Source of the DNA: Bradyrhizobium lablabi
GTDB taxonomy: Bacteria > Pseudomonadota > Alphaproteobacteria > Rhizobiales > Xanthobacteraceae
Direction of reading: 5' to 3'
Length of the DNA stretch: 64,000 nucleotides
Assembly (NCBI RefSeq): GCF_001440475.1
Contig: NZ_LLYB01000034.1
Span: 224,692 to 288,691, forward strand
The translations under genes and the position numbers were made by a program. Below, in pieces: positions 45,582 through 54,724 of the stretch. How positions within the stretch are numbered: the stretch's first letter is position 1; every line of letters begins with the position of its first letter. The notes below the pieces were generated by a model. The model did not search any database and was not told where the DNA came from. It worked only from the letters and a program-made list of their open reading frames with translations.

Positions 45582-47787
45582 AGGGGCCTTCGATCGGCTT
45601 CATCCAAAGATCAGACGTTGGATACGCGACCAAGGCTGGGATGAACTTCGCGAAATCCAGGCACGCTCCATCGGCACCATTCTCGACGGGGCGGGGGACG
45701 TCGTAATCGCTGCTGCGACCGCCGCCGGAAAGACGGAGGCGGCGTTCCTGCCCATCCTGACTTTGATCACGGATAGGAAGGGTGGCGGATTCTCTGCAAT
45801 CTACGTCAGCCCTCTGAAGGCGTTGATCAACGACCAATTCCGGCGGCTGGATGAACTCTGCGAAGCGATGGAGATCCCTGTCGTCAAATGGCATGGGGAC
45901 GCCTCTCAGGCGGAAAAGCGGAAGGCCATCGCGAAGCCTTCGGGTATCGCGCTGATTACGCCTGAATCGATCGAGGCGATGTTGACGCGGCGCCCGGGCG
46001 ATGCGCATCGCCTTTTTGCGTCGGCAGACTTTATCGTGGTCGACGAACTCCACGCATTCCTGCAGGGTCCGCGCGGACTGCATGTGGCCAGCCTCCTGAA
46101 GCGCATCGACGCGATGGCTCAGAAGCCAGCCCGCAGAGTCGGATTGTCGGCTACCATCGGTGATCTGACCCAAGCTACGGCCTGGCTTCGTCCGTCGGCT
46201 CCGCAAAATGTCGACCTTCTGGTCGCGAAGGCGGATTCTCCGGAGTTGCGGCTCCAGATACGTGGCTACGTCGAGCCGCCGGATCTCGACGATCCCGATC
46301 ATGCGGAAGGAGCCAGCCAAGACGCTCAAGCGCCTAAGCGCATCGCGCTGGACGCGATCTGTGACCATCTATTTTCGACCTTGCGCGGCACGAACAATCT
46401 GGTCTTCGGCGGGTCTCGGCGAACCGTGGAGTCGGCCGCCGACCGTCTTAGGCGTCGATGCGAGAAAGCGGGCGTTTCGAATGAGTTCTATCCTCATCAC
46501 GGCAGTCTTTCGAAGGTTCTCCGAGAGGATCTCGAGATTCGGCTGAAGGACGGCAGTCTGCCGACGACGGCGGTATGTACGTCCACCCTCGAGCTTGGCG
46601 TCGACATCGGCTCCGTCAAATCGGTCGCCCAGGTCGGCGCGCCTCGCTCTCTTTCGTCGCTGCGACAGCGTCTCGGCCGAACTGGTCGGCGGCGCGGGAC
46701 CCCGTCGATCCTACGCGTGTACGTTCGCGAGCCCTACGTCGACGTCAAGTCGGGGATCCTCGACCAATTGCGTCCGAATACTATCCGGTCAGTGGCTGTC
46801 GTCCGCTTGCTGCTGGCTGGGTTCGTCGAGCCTGCTGCGCCCAGCCCCGAAACGACCTCCACGCTGATCCATCAAGTTCTGTCCGTCATCGCCGAACGGG
46901 GCGGCATCCGTCCGAAGCCGTTGTTCGATCTGCTGTGCGGGCCGGGACCGTTCAACTCGATCGATAGGGCGGACTTCGCGCAGCTGCTGCGTCATCTGGG
47001 ATCCGGTGAGGTCCGGATGATCGAACAGGCGCCAGACGGCGTCCTGATGCTCGGTTCGGAGGGCGAGAAGATCGTGCAGTCGCGCGATTTCTTCGCTGTG
47101 TTCGAGACTTCGGAGGAATGGCGGCTCACCGCGGCCGGGCGCACGCTCGGCACTCTCCCGATCTCGTTCCCGGTTCACAAGGACAGCCTGGTGGTCTTCG
47201 CCGGGCAACGGTGGATCGTTCTCGAGGTCGACGAGGCCGGAAAGGTCCTGTCGGTCGCTCCGCATCCGGGAGGCATGGTGCCGCGGTTCGAGCCGTCTCA
47301 CGGTGAGGCCGCGCACGACCGATTGTTGGCCGAGATGAGGGCGGTCTACCTCGACAACGATGTTCCGGAATACCTGGACAAGGCAGCCCAAGAACTGTTG
47401 GCCGAAGGGCGCGATACCTTTCGGGCGCTCGACCTCGATCGGCGCTCCCTCATTCAGGAAGAGCGCGACCTCCACCTCTTCGTCTGGAGGGGCTCGCAGA
47501 CCACGGCCGTCTTCAGCGCTGCGCTCGGAATGGCCGGCTTGGAGTGCGGTGTCCACGATTTGGGAGTGACCGTGCCCGAGACCACGCCGGCGCAGATGGT
47601 GCCCATTCTGGAGAAATTCGGCTGCATGTCCGCGCTCGACCCTATGGACGTCGCAGCTTTCGTGAAGAACGTTCGCTCAGGCAAGTTTCAGGACTTCGTA
47701 CCGGAGGCGCTCGCTCAGAAGCAGTGGGCACTTCAGAACGGGCAGTTCGTTGGCACGGCCACGGCAATCGCTAAGACTTTGCGCTGA
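45550..47787 (+). CDS. sngC: DEAD/DEAH-box Lhr-like helicase, Shango component SngC-like (BrxHI family)
   Basis: 745 residues of superfamily 2. Motif I is ATAAGKT (56-62), motif II is DELH near 164, motif III is LSATIG, motif V is TSTLELGVDIG and motif VI is LRQRLGRTGRR. A long C-terminal part follows as in Lhr/BrxHI proteins. It should unwind nucleic acid using ATP. ATG 45550 is chosen for its GGAGGGGAGG ribosome site; an upstream in-frame ATG at 45484 lies inside sngB. It ends the three-gene defence operon. Confidence 0.85.
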   Translation: MSSPVSVSATEGAFDRLHPKIRRWIRDQGWDELREIQARSIGTILDGAGDVVIAAATAAGKTEAAFLPILTLITDRKGGGFSAIYVSPLKALINDQFRRLDELCEAMEIPVVKWHGDASQAEKRKAIAKPSGIALITPESIEAMLTRRPGDAHRLFASADFIVVDELHAFLQGPRGLHVASLLKRIDAMAQKPARRVGLSATIGDLTQATAWLRPSAPQNVDLLVAKADSPELRLQIRGYVEPPDLDDPDHAEGASQDAQAPKRIALDAICDHLFSTLRGTNNLVFGGSRRTVESAADRLRRRCEKAGVSNEFYPHHGSLSKVLREDLEIRLKDGSLPTTAVCTSTLELGVDIGSVKSVAQVGAPRSLSSLRQRLGRTGRRRGTPSILRVYVREPYVDVKSGILDQLRPNTIRSVAVVRLLLAGFVEPAAPSPETTSTLIHQVLSVIAERGGIRPKPLFDLLCGPGPFNSIDRADFAQLLRHLGSGEVRMIEQAPDGVLMLGSEGEKIVQSRDFFAVFETSEEWRLTAAGRTLGTLPISFPVHKDSLVVFAGQRWIVLEVDEAGKVLSVAPHPGGMVPRFEPSHGEAAHDRLLAEMRAVYLDNDVPEYLDKAAQELLAEGRDTFRALDLDRRSLIQEERDLHLFVWRGSQTTAVFSAALGMAGLECGVHDLGVTVPETTPAQMVPILEKFGCMSALDPMDVAAFVKNVRSGKFQDFVPEALAQKQWALQNGQFVGTATAIAKTLR

Positions 47788-48423
47788 CCATCCGCCGATC
47801 CTCACCAGACGCGTGTGTAGCTCCGGCAAAGAAGATCGAATCCCCGCGGAGGCCGCGGTAAAATGGTAGGACTGGTTTTTCGGATTTCGAGCGGCATGTT
47901 TTACCGATCACGGCGTCGAGCCGGCGCCTTCTTGATCGGGCGAATAGTTGCCGAAGAGTTCAACCGGTGAGAGCATTCCGCGCCTTTCAAGGACTCAGGC
48001 TGCGCCAAAATACTGTCAACTCGAGGCGCACCAAAGGCGGGGCTTTTCGTCGGCAGATGCAAGTGCGCAGAAGGGTGGTCGTTCATACGTCTCTCGCCGG
48101 TCATCGTACGGGTACATGCCGCGCGTCGCAACGAACCTGACGTGCACGTCATGACCATGGCCAGCTTGCAGGTGGCCTTCAGGACGGCCGAGGTGCGAAG
48201 GGGTGCTGCACCCCAGCGATGGGTAGGATCCTGGAGCACTGAGGGGGACGGCAGGCACGTTGCCGCTTGCAATAGCCTTCGTTAATGGAACATATAGGGA
48301 ACATAGCCCGGCCGAATCCGCGAGAGCCTTAAAAGGCTACCGCCGCCCTACGACTCCCATTACGGGATCGTCCCGCCTGCCCCCCCGGAGGACGGCGTCT
48401 TCGTTGGAGGAGCGACGAAGGCC
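47788..48423. other. gap between the Shango-like operon and fic
   Basis: About 640 bases with no convincing independent gene. The last 110 bases (from about 48308) are open in the fic frame and encode a Fic_N-like stretch, including YDSHYGIVPPAPPEDG, without an in-frame ATG, GTG or TTG before 48424. Confidence 0.45.
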
Positions 48424-49530
48424 TTGGACGCCGCTCAAGCGGCCTTCGGCAAGGTCGATGCCATCGCGGCCCAGATGAAGGACCCCTACATCGTCAGTCG
48501 GGTCCTTACCAGACGCGAGGCAGTCAGTTCCTCGTCGATTGAGGGCACCCAGAGTACTCTTGACGAACTGCTTTCCGTCGAAGAGTCGGGTGACGACGGC
48601 GCCCGGGACGAAGCGCGCCAAGTCCGCAACTACGCCGTTGCCTTGGACGGATTCATCCCGAGAGCCGCCAAGGACGGCTACAGCGTCTTCACGATGGACC
48701 TGATCAAGGATCTCCATCACGCCGTGATGAAGGATGACCCCGACTACCAGGACGTTCCCGGCGACCTCCGCACGCGCGTTGTGTGGATCGGCGGAAACAA
48801 AGACATCGCATATTCTAGTTTGAATCCTCCCCCTCCTGCCGACGTCCCCGCCTGCCTCGCCCAAACGGTCGATTACCTACGGAACGAGGGGATGCAGCAG
48901 ATGACGCAAGGATTCATCACGCGCATGGCGATCGCGCACACCCATTTCGAGGCAGTGCACCCCTTTCGCGACGGCAACGGACGTGTCGGTCGCCTTCTAC
49001 TTCCACTCATGATGGCGGCGGAGAAGCATGTGCCTCTGTACCTTTCGCCTTACATCGAAAGCAAAAAGAGTGCGTACTACGCTTCGCTTAAGGATGCTCA
49101 ACAACGGCTCGACTGGGAGCCCATCATCACCTTCATGGCCGACGCCGTGACCGGTACCGTCGAAGAACTCATCCGAACCCGGACGGCACTTTCGGAATTG
49201 TCCGAGCGCTGGAGGCAGCGCCGAAAATTCCGAAAGGGATCTGCGGCCATGCGAGCCTTGGATGAGCTTCATAACTATCCGGTCGTGACTGCGAAGCGGC
49301 TCGGCCAACTGCTCGATATCTCGCCTGCACAGATAAATCAGGGCATCGCGCAATTGCAAGAAGCCGGCATTCTGCAAGAGAGGACCGGATACGCGCGCAA
49401 TCGAATCTACGGCGCTCCCGAAGCTCTCGCTATCATCAACCGCCCGTTCGGCGAAGAGCCTATCTTTGCCGAGGTCGATCCGGACCAGATTGATCCGGAC
49501 GCAGTTTCGGCCGGCCCAAAAGGGCCGTGA
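48424..49530 (+). CDS. Fic family protein (adenylyltransferase-type) with C-terminal HTH
   Basis: 368 residues from TTG 48424 (start uncertain). The order is an N-terminal inhibitory helix with SSSSIEGT (the S-x-x-x-E-G autoinhibition motif), the Fic core with complete active site HPFRDGNGRVGR (about residues 179-190), and a C-terminal winged-helix (VTAKRLGQLLDISPAQINQGIAQLQEAGIL). Fic enzymes AMPylate target proteins, usually to stop growth or tune signalling. Family-like sequence extends upstream of the start, so the real N-terminus may be longer or damaged. It lies next to the defence operons and may be an additional defence or toxin gene. Confidence 0.82.
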   Translation: MDAAQAAFGKVDAIAAQMKDPYIVSRVLTRREAVSSSSIEGTQSTLDELLSVEESGDDGARDEARQVRNYAVALDGFIPRAAKDGYSVFTMDLIKDLHHAVMKDDPDYQDVPGDLRTRVVWIGGNKDIAYSSLNPPPPADVPACLAQTVDYLRNEGMQQMTQGFITRMAIAHTHFEAVHPFRDGNGRVGRLLLPLMMAAEKHVPLYLSPYIESKKSAYYASLKDAQQRLDWEPIITFMADAVTGTVEELIRTRTALSELSERWRQRRKFRKGSAAMRALDELHNYPVVTAKRLGQLLDISPAQINQGIAQLQEAGILQERTGYARNRIYGAPEALAIINRPFGEEPIFAEVDPDQIDPDAVSAGPKGP

Positions 49531-50327
49531 TCCGCGTTACATTCGAGGACCAGGCAGTCGATCTTCCCTGCGGTTGGTGGTTAATAGCCCGTAAGATGGC
49601 AGGCTGACGATCATCACCGGCACGATCGAGATGCTGGCATTACGATCATGGTGGCCGGCACCAGACGATCATCATCATCGGTGGCGCCGCCGGCGATCAG
49701 TAGCGCCTGATCCATCAATTGGATCGGAACTCCGGTCGGGAGCGAAAGTGGGCAGTCGAGCGTCTAGTCGACCCTGCAGCTTCCCTTCAGATCTGTCGTC
49801 GTAAGGCGCGGGCTCCGGCAGCACAAGGCTCAAAGTAGCATAAGAAGCGCCGATCATCGGCCGACGCTACGCCGATGATCAGCATGATGCCGCTGCTCAT
49901 CGGCGTGTTGATCGACACAGAGCGAGCATGAGACGATCATCGCCACCGGCATCATCATCGTCAGCACCAGCAGCAGCGCCGATCGTGGTGCTGACAATTG
50001 TTAACAGCCTGCGGTCATCGATCGCTTGCGATCACCGCGAAACCTATTATCTGCCTTACGGCAAAATCTTAGCGGCGTTAATGTTTGGCTCCGAGCCCGG
50101 CCGCCGATTTCCCCTGATAGGCATCGAATTTACGAAATCGACTCGTTCTTAAAGCCCTGAATCAAATCGCTATTATAGCCCGAGCGAGTCGTTCTTAACT
50201 TGGACCAACAACCTAAACCGCAAGGGCGATCCAGGCAGGACTCGAAACTGGAATGAAACCGCTATGAAAGACGGGCTCTAACTATTCAAGCGTGGGAGAG
50301 ACATTTGCGGTCGCTCGCAAGCGCCCC
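49531..50327. other. non-coding region with ATCATC-type repeats
   Basis: About 800 bases with no convincing gene. The first 460 bases hold degenerate repeats (see the repeat at 49600-49990); the rest is lower-GC and structureless. Confidence 0.5.
49600..49990. repeat. degenerate CGATCATC/CACCGGCA repeat region
   Basis: ACGATCATC followed by (AC)CGGCA or ATCATCGG recurs, for example near 49607, 49666 and 49933, along with other GATCATC/GATGATC words in both orientations. It has no frame of useful length on either strand. It may be a decayed gene for a hydrophobic protein or a mosaic repeat. Confidence 0.4.
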
Positions 50328-50606
50328 TTATTTGGACTTTCGTCGCTCCAGCTGTTGTGTCACGGCTTCCTCCATTACATCCCACGCGGCGCGGTCGTCC
50401 TCCAAAGCGGCCTGCTTTATCGCCTTTATGATTTGTGGCGACATCATTGTCAGGAACTGCCTGCTATTACCGAGCGAGCTTACTGTCGATCGCCGCTTTG
50501 TAGAACTTGCGCGTGGCGTGACGTTTTGGTTGGCCGAACGTCGGTGGTTTGCGCATCGCCCTTTGGCGCAACAACGCTGATTTGATGACGAAGATCCCAG
50601 GCGCAA
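50328..50606 (-). CDS. small putative DNA-binding protein, paralogue of the one at 34588
   Basis: The minus-strand frame encodes up to 92 residues; only about the last 50 (LGNSRQFLTMM, then SPQIIKAIKQAALEDDRAAW and DVMEEAVTQQLERRKSK) look conserved. They align with the 34588 protein over the whole strand-helix-helix part (shared IKQAA, RAAWD, ME-x-A, RRK). The start is uncertain: ATG 50606 gives an N-terminus unlike the paralogue, and ATG 50447 would remove the strand. It may be partly degraded at its 5' end. Confidence 0.55.
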   Translation of the reverse strand: MRLGSSSSNQRCCAKGRCANHRRSANQNVTPRASSTKRRSTVSSLGNSRQFLTMMSPQIIKAIKQAALEDDRAAWDVMEEAVTQQLERRKSK

Positions 50607-51073
50607 CGTCGCCCTTTGGCAGATCGCGCGATCTCACTCCAGTTGCGAACGACCAGCGCGATTTGGCTCAAGCCGCTGACTAAGCTGACGGCACTGGAGG
50701 TCGCCGAGCGTTCGATTCGGTTGATCAATCGGGCGGACTCAGCAGGCATGGCAAGGCCTCTACGGCGTCATCATCACCCTCAGCTCCTCGCGATGGGCAC
50801 CACCATCATGGCGATGGGAAGACGGCACTCAGAGGGCCCACCGCGCGGACGGGACAGTTCGTGGCTGGGACGTCGGCACAAGACGCCCAGCGGGCAGCTG
50901 CATGTGCTTTGAATAAGAGCCAGTGCTCCGGCTAGCCGGTCTCAAGGACGAAGGCGGCACTGACGTACAGCTCTGCTTTCGAGGGCGAAGCGGAATTGTT
51001 GTCCCTGATCTGAGACTCACCGATTTGAGGCTGACCTTCGCCTGGTCCAGACGTGCCGACAGGAACATCCCGA
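50607..51073. other. region without recognised genes
   Basis: About 470 bases. Short frames on both strands are low in information and overlap each other. No hairpin or repeat stood out. Confidence 0.4.
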
Positions 51074-51319
51074 TCAGAGAAAGCTTCGGAATCTGGCGAG
51101 TTCCGTGATGTGATCGGCTAACAAGATTTCCGTTACGAGCGGAGGCTGTGGCGCTGTGTGGATCTCGTAAAGATGACGTGTGTCCTCAGGCTTCGTCATA
51201 AACTCTCGTATGCAGTCGTCCAGCGTGCCTTCCGCCAGCTGATAGGAGCTTCTGTCTGCACGTCGTTTGTTGTTTATGGAGGGCCATTTGCGAAGCGTGG
51301 CGGGCGCATCGAATCGCAT
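51074..51319 (-). CDS. small hypothetical protein
   Basis: 81 residues from ATG 51319; the frame is open to ATG 51421. The second half (YQLAEGTLDDCIREFMTKPE followed by RHLYEIHTAPQPPLV and ILLADHITELARFRSFL) looks like a conserved folded unit. No domain name is recognised. It is followed by no obvious terminator. Start uncertain. Confidence 0.5.
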   Translation of the reverse strand: MRFDAPATLRKWPSINNKRRADRSSYQLAEGTLDDCIREFMTKPEDTRHLYEIHTAPQPPLVTEILLADHITELARFRSFL

Positions 51320-51494
51320 GTGAATGCCATTCGCCTCCATCATCTCTGTTGTCGATCGTTCAATGTGGCTGCTCCGCCTCTGAACAGTCGGGAAATGCCT
51401 AATTGCCTCATGCTGCGCCATAAGACATTGCCAGCCTTTGCCGAAGCCGCGTCTGCTTCTTTACAAAATGGCGCGAAGCAGATGCCCTCAAAGA

Positions 51495-52184
51495 TCAGTA
51501 TTCGCTTGCGGGCAGTAACCCCGCTAAGGCCTTGGCTTCCGATTTGAGAGCCCCGATTGCCACCTTGCGGGCTTTGGCATCGAAGCGCGTCTTGATCGCT
51601 GATAGCGAAAGGGCACCCCTCAGGTTGCCGTGTACGTCCATCAACGGCACGGCCGCCGCGGCGGCCTCCGGATCCCGCTCTCCGATCGAAACATAAAAGC
51701 CTCTATCGCGGATCTTCTTCCCTTCTACGTTCGTTGGCTCGCGGAATGCAGTGAGAATTCGACCGGCGGCGCCGCAATCAATTGGCAATCGCTGGCCTTC
51801 TTCGAGATGATGTCGAACTGAACGTGGAGAATTGACGCGGTAAAGACAGATGCGTTCGTCGCCATCTGCAACATAAAACGATCCAGTTTCTCCCGTTGCC
51901 TCAACCAGACGCCGAAGGGATGGCCGGATGACTTCGCCAAGATCCAGACCGCGCTGATAGAGCGCCCCAAGACGCCACAATTCCGGTCCTGGTCGAAACA
52001 ACCGGTCCGCGCCGCGGACGAGAAAGCCATCAGCTTCCAAGGAAGAGGCCAATCGGAGCACTGTGCTCTTGTAGAGGTCTGTCATCTCGGCAATCTGCGT
52101 CAGCGTCATCGCAGACTGCTCCGGGTCGAAACTTTTCAGAATCGCGAGCGCTCTCCTGACGGCGTCAACTCCTATCTTGCTCAT
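51495..52184 (-). CDS. IclR family transcriptional regulator
   Basis: 229 residues: N-terminal winged HTH (VDAVRRALAILKSF, then LTQIAEMTDLYKSTVLRLASSL) and a C-terminal GAF-like effector domain (FYVADGDERICLYRVNSPRSVR...GAAGRILTAF). ATG 52184 follows a GGAG site. It is divergent from the ABC remnant and CoA-transferase genes and probably regulated that cluster. Confidence 0.88.
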   Translation of the reverse strand: MSKIGVDAVRRALAILKSFDPEQSAMTLTQIAEMTDLYKSTVLRLASSLEADGFLVRGADRLFRPGPELWRLGALYQRGLDLGEVIRPSLRRLVEATGETGSFYVADGDERICLYRVNSPRSVRHHLEEGQRLPIDCGAAGRILTAFREPTNVEGKKIRDRGFYVSIGERDPEAAAAAVPLMDVHGNLRGALSLSAIKTRFDAKARKVAIGALKSEAKALAGLLPASEY

Positions 52185-52303
52185 CCTTACTCCAAGTTCT
52201 GAACAGTAGAACCACCGTAAAATTGAGGTGCTAGAGGCTATCAAATTTGGAGGAAGATAGTTCTGTTTGCCAGAACAGATTGACCTTTTTCACACGCAGG
52301 ACT

Positions 52304-53361
52304 ATGAGTGCACATAACAGAACGAGTTCTGAAATGCGAGACAATGGAACGCCACCAACGCTGGCCGTTGACTTGCGCGAGGTAATGATCCGCTTCGGCG
52401 CATTCATCGCAGTCAAAAGCATGAACGTCCAGGTAGGCGACGCGGAGTTCGTTGCGGTGGTGGGTCCAACCCATTGCGGCAAGTCCACCATCCTGAACAC
52501 TGTCACAGGCCTCTTCAAACACGCCTCGGAGACGTTCAGATCTTCCGCAAGCCGCTCACGAAACTGAATGATCAGCCCGGCTACATGCTCCAACAGGCGG
52601 GCCTAATGCCGTGGAAGATCGCGCAGGACAACATTGGGCTCCGGCTCGTCCTTCAGGGCAAGTCAGTCAAGGAGGCGCGCGCCGAGGCTCGGTTCGGCGT
52701 GACGGGGTTTGAGCAGCGTTATCCGCATCAGCTATCAGGCGGGCAACGCAAGCGCGCGGCGATGCAGACGCTCATCACGGAGCCGAGAGTATTTCTTCTG
52801 GACGAGCGCTTCTCGGCCCTCGACGTTCACACGCGCCGGCTGATGCACCGCATCCTGCTCCGGCAGGCCGGGCGCCGCTCGTTGATCTTCATCACCCATG
52901 ATCTCGATGAGGCGATCACGCAGGCTGACCAAGTCGGCGTGATGTCCGCGGGGCCTGCAAGCGGGATGGTCGGCGAGCTCAGGAAGGCGCTGCCTGATCG
53001 CCGGGACGTCTCCGCGCTGCAGACCACGGACGAGTTCGTCGCGCTCTATCTCGAAATCTGCTCGCTACCTGGCGCTAAAGTGGAGAAGAGCTATGCCGGC
53101 CGAACTAAACTCGTTGTCGCGCAAGGCGCCATATTTGTCGCTCTTGTCCCGATCTCGGAGCTCGGGGTGCGATCAGGCATCATCGACGCCTTCTTGTTTC
53201 CGGGGCCGTCGACCCTTGTCGTCGGCAGGATGAGGGAGTGGACGTCGACGCCGAATTTCCGGGGCGATGTTGGAATAACGCTGGTCGAGACGATCCTATC
53301 GACTTCAGCCAAAAACTTCACCAATCGCTTCGCCGAGCGTGCGACCCAGCAACTGCAGTAG
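52304..53361 (+). pseudogene. ABC transporter ATPase, frameshifted, fused to a truncated permease
   Basis: ATG 52304 opens a nitrate/taurine-type ATPase (VDLREVMIRFGAFIAVKSMN, Walker A GPTHCGKST with His where Gly is usual). Near 52525 the frame shifts by one base, then resumes as GDVQIFRKPLTKLNDQPGYM with Q-loop, signature LSGGQRKRAAMQ and Walker B VFLLDERFSALD. From about 53086 the same frame enters the N-terminal part of an ABC permease (VAQGAIFVALVPISELGVRS...FRGDVGITLVETIL) and then ends in unrelated codons at 53361. A deletion has fused the two genes, so the transporter is not functional. No binding protein is nearby. Confidence 0.8.
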
Positions 53362-53403
53362 CAACCGCAGCGGCCGAAGATACCGCAAAGAAGGCTTCGT
53401 CAG

Positions 53404-54660
53404 ATGTCCCTGCCGCTCACCGGTATCCGTGTCCTCGACCTGTCGAACGTATTGGCAGGCCCGTTCTGCGGCTACCATCTCGCGCGCCTCGGCTCGGAGG
53501 TCATCAAGATCGAAAACTCCAATGGAGGCGATCTCGCGCGGCGCCTTGGCGCCGATCCGCAAAGGGCAGAGCGCCTTCAGGGCCTCTCCTTCGTCGCCGT
53601 GAACGCCGGTAAGCAGTCGGTGGCGCTCGATCTGAAGTCAGAAGCGGGAAGAGAAGTGTTTTTCAGGCTGGTGTCCAAGGCCGACGTCCTTCTCGAAAAC
53701 TTCCGGCCCAAGGTCATGGAGCGACTTGGTCTAGGTTTTGACGCGTTGTGCAAGCGCAACCCACGGCTCATATATTGTGCGATCTCAGGCTTTGGGCAAA
53801 ACGGTCCTTGGTCCGCCCGCCCGGCCTACGACCAGATCGTCCAGGGCCTTTCCGGCGCGATGAGTATTACCGGTGATGCAGCCACGGCTCCGCTGCGGAC
53901 CGGCTTCCCGATCTCTGACACCATCGCCGGGCTAACGGCCGCCTTTGCCATCTCCGCGGCACTCGTCGAGCAGCAGCAAATGGGCAGGGGCCGGTTCATC
54001 GACGTGTCGCTGCTCGAAGCGACAATCGCAGCTATGGGATGGGTGGTTTCCAATCACCTGAACGGCGGAGTCGAGCCGCGGCCGATGGGGAACGAGAATT
54101 TCACGGCCGCACCCTCCGGCACGTTCCGTACCGCAACCGGCCCGCTGAATATAGCCGCCAATGAGCAGAAACACTACCGGATCCTTTGCGATCTGATCGG
54201 CCGGCCGGATCTGAAGACAGATCCGCGCTTCGCTAAGCGCGAAGCACGTAAACTGAACCGCGGGGCGCTTAGCGATGAGTTGAATGCGGCCTTGAGCTGC
54301 AGGCCTGCGGAGGAGTGGGAGGTACTGTTGAATGCCGCCGGCGTCCCCGCCGGCTGTGTGCTGACCGTTCCGCAAATTTTGCGCGAGCCGCAGTTGCTGG
54401 AGCGCGGCTTTATCGAGGCGCTGCCGCTGGGCAGGGCTGGCGAACTACCATTACGCATTACGCGCCCTGGTTTTCGGCTGGATGAGGCGTTTCCTGTCCC
54501 CGCACTCCCTCCGTCGCTCGGTGCGGACACAGAGCGATGGCTGGCTCGGCTCGGTTATACCCATCCGGAAATTGAGCACCTTATCGCAAGCGGTGCCGCC
54601 GGAACGCGACGTCAAGGAGGAGCTCCGCGGGGCCGCCCGGCGATGGGTGGAGCAGCGTGA
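53404..54660 (+). CDS. CaiB/BaiF family CoA-transferase (class III)
   Basis: 418 residues with family motifs: the N-terminal LTGIRVLDLSNVLAGPFCGY, GSEVIKIE, NAGKQSVALDLKS, VLLENFRPKVMERLGL and the SGFGQNGPWSARPAYDQIVQ region. The aspartate nucleophile is expected near residue 170-180, in the FPISDTIAGLTAAF segment. It transfers CoA between carboxylic acids. It lies directly upstream of the citrate synthase-like gene; together they suggest activation and cleavage or condensation of a dicarboxylic or citramalic acid-type compound. Confidence 0.88.
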   Translation: MSLPLTGIRVLDLSNVLAGPFCGYHLARLGSEVIKIENSNGGDLARRLGADPQRAERLQGLSFVAVNAGKQSVALDLKSEAGREVFFRLVSKADVLLENFRPKVMERLGLGFDALCKRNPRLIYCAISGFGQNGPWSARPAYDQIVQGLSGAMSITGDAATAPLRTGFPISDTIAGLTAAFAISAALVEQQQMGRGRFIDVSLLEATIAAMGWVVSNHLNGGVEPRPMGNENFTAAPSGTFRTATGPLNIAANEQKHYRILCDLIGRPDLKTDPRFAKREARKLNRGALSDELNAALSCRPAEEWEVLLNAAGVPAGCVLTVPQILREPQLLERGFIEALPLGRAGELPLRITRPGFRLDEAFPVPALPPSLGADTERWLARLGYTHPEIEHLIASGAAGTRRQGGAPRGRPAMGGAA

Positions 54661-54724
54661 CGGGCAGGGCGTTGCGCGCAAGCAAGCTTCGGCCGGACAT
54701 AGGCTGACGAGATCGGAGAACAGA

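Noticed and set aside
47788..48423. Short frames between the helicase and fic
   Set aside because: None has a start signal or protein-like composition; only the last 110 bases look like fic.
49600..49990. CRISPR array
   Set aside because: The repeated words are short and irregularly spaced, with no uniform repeat-spacer pattern.
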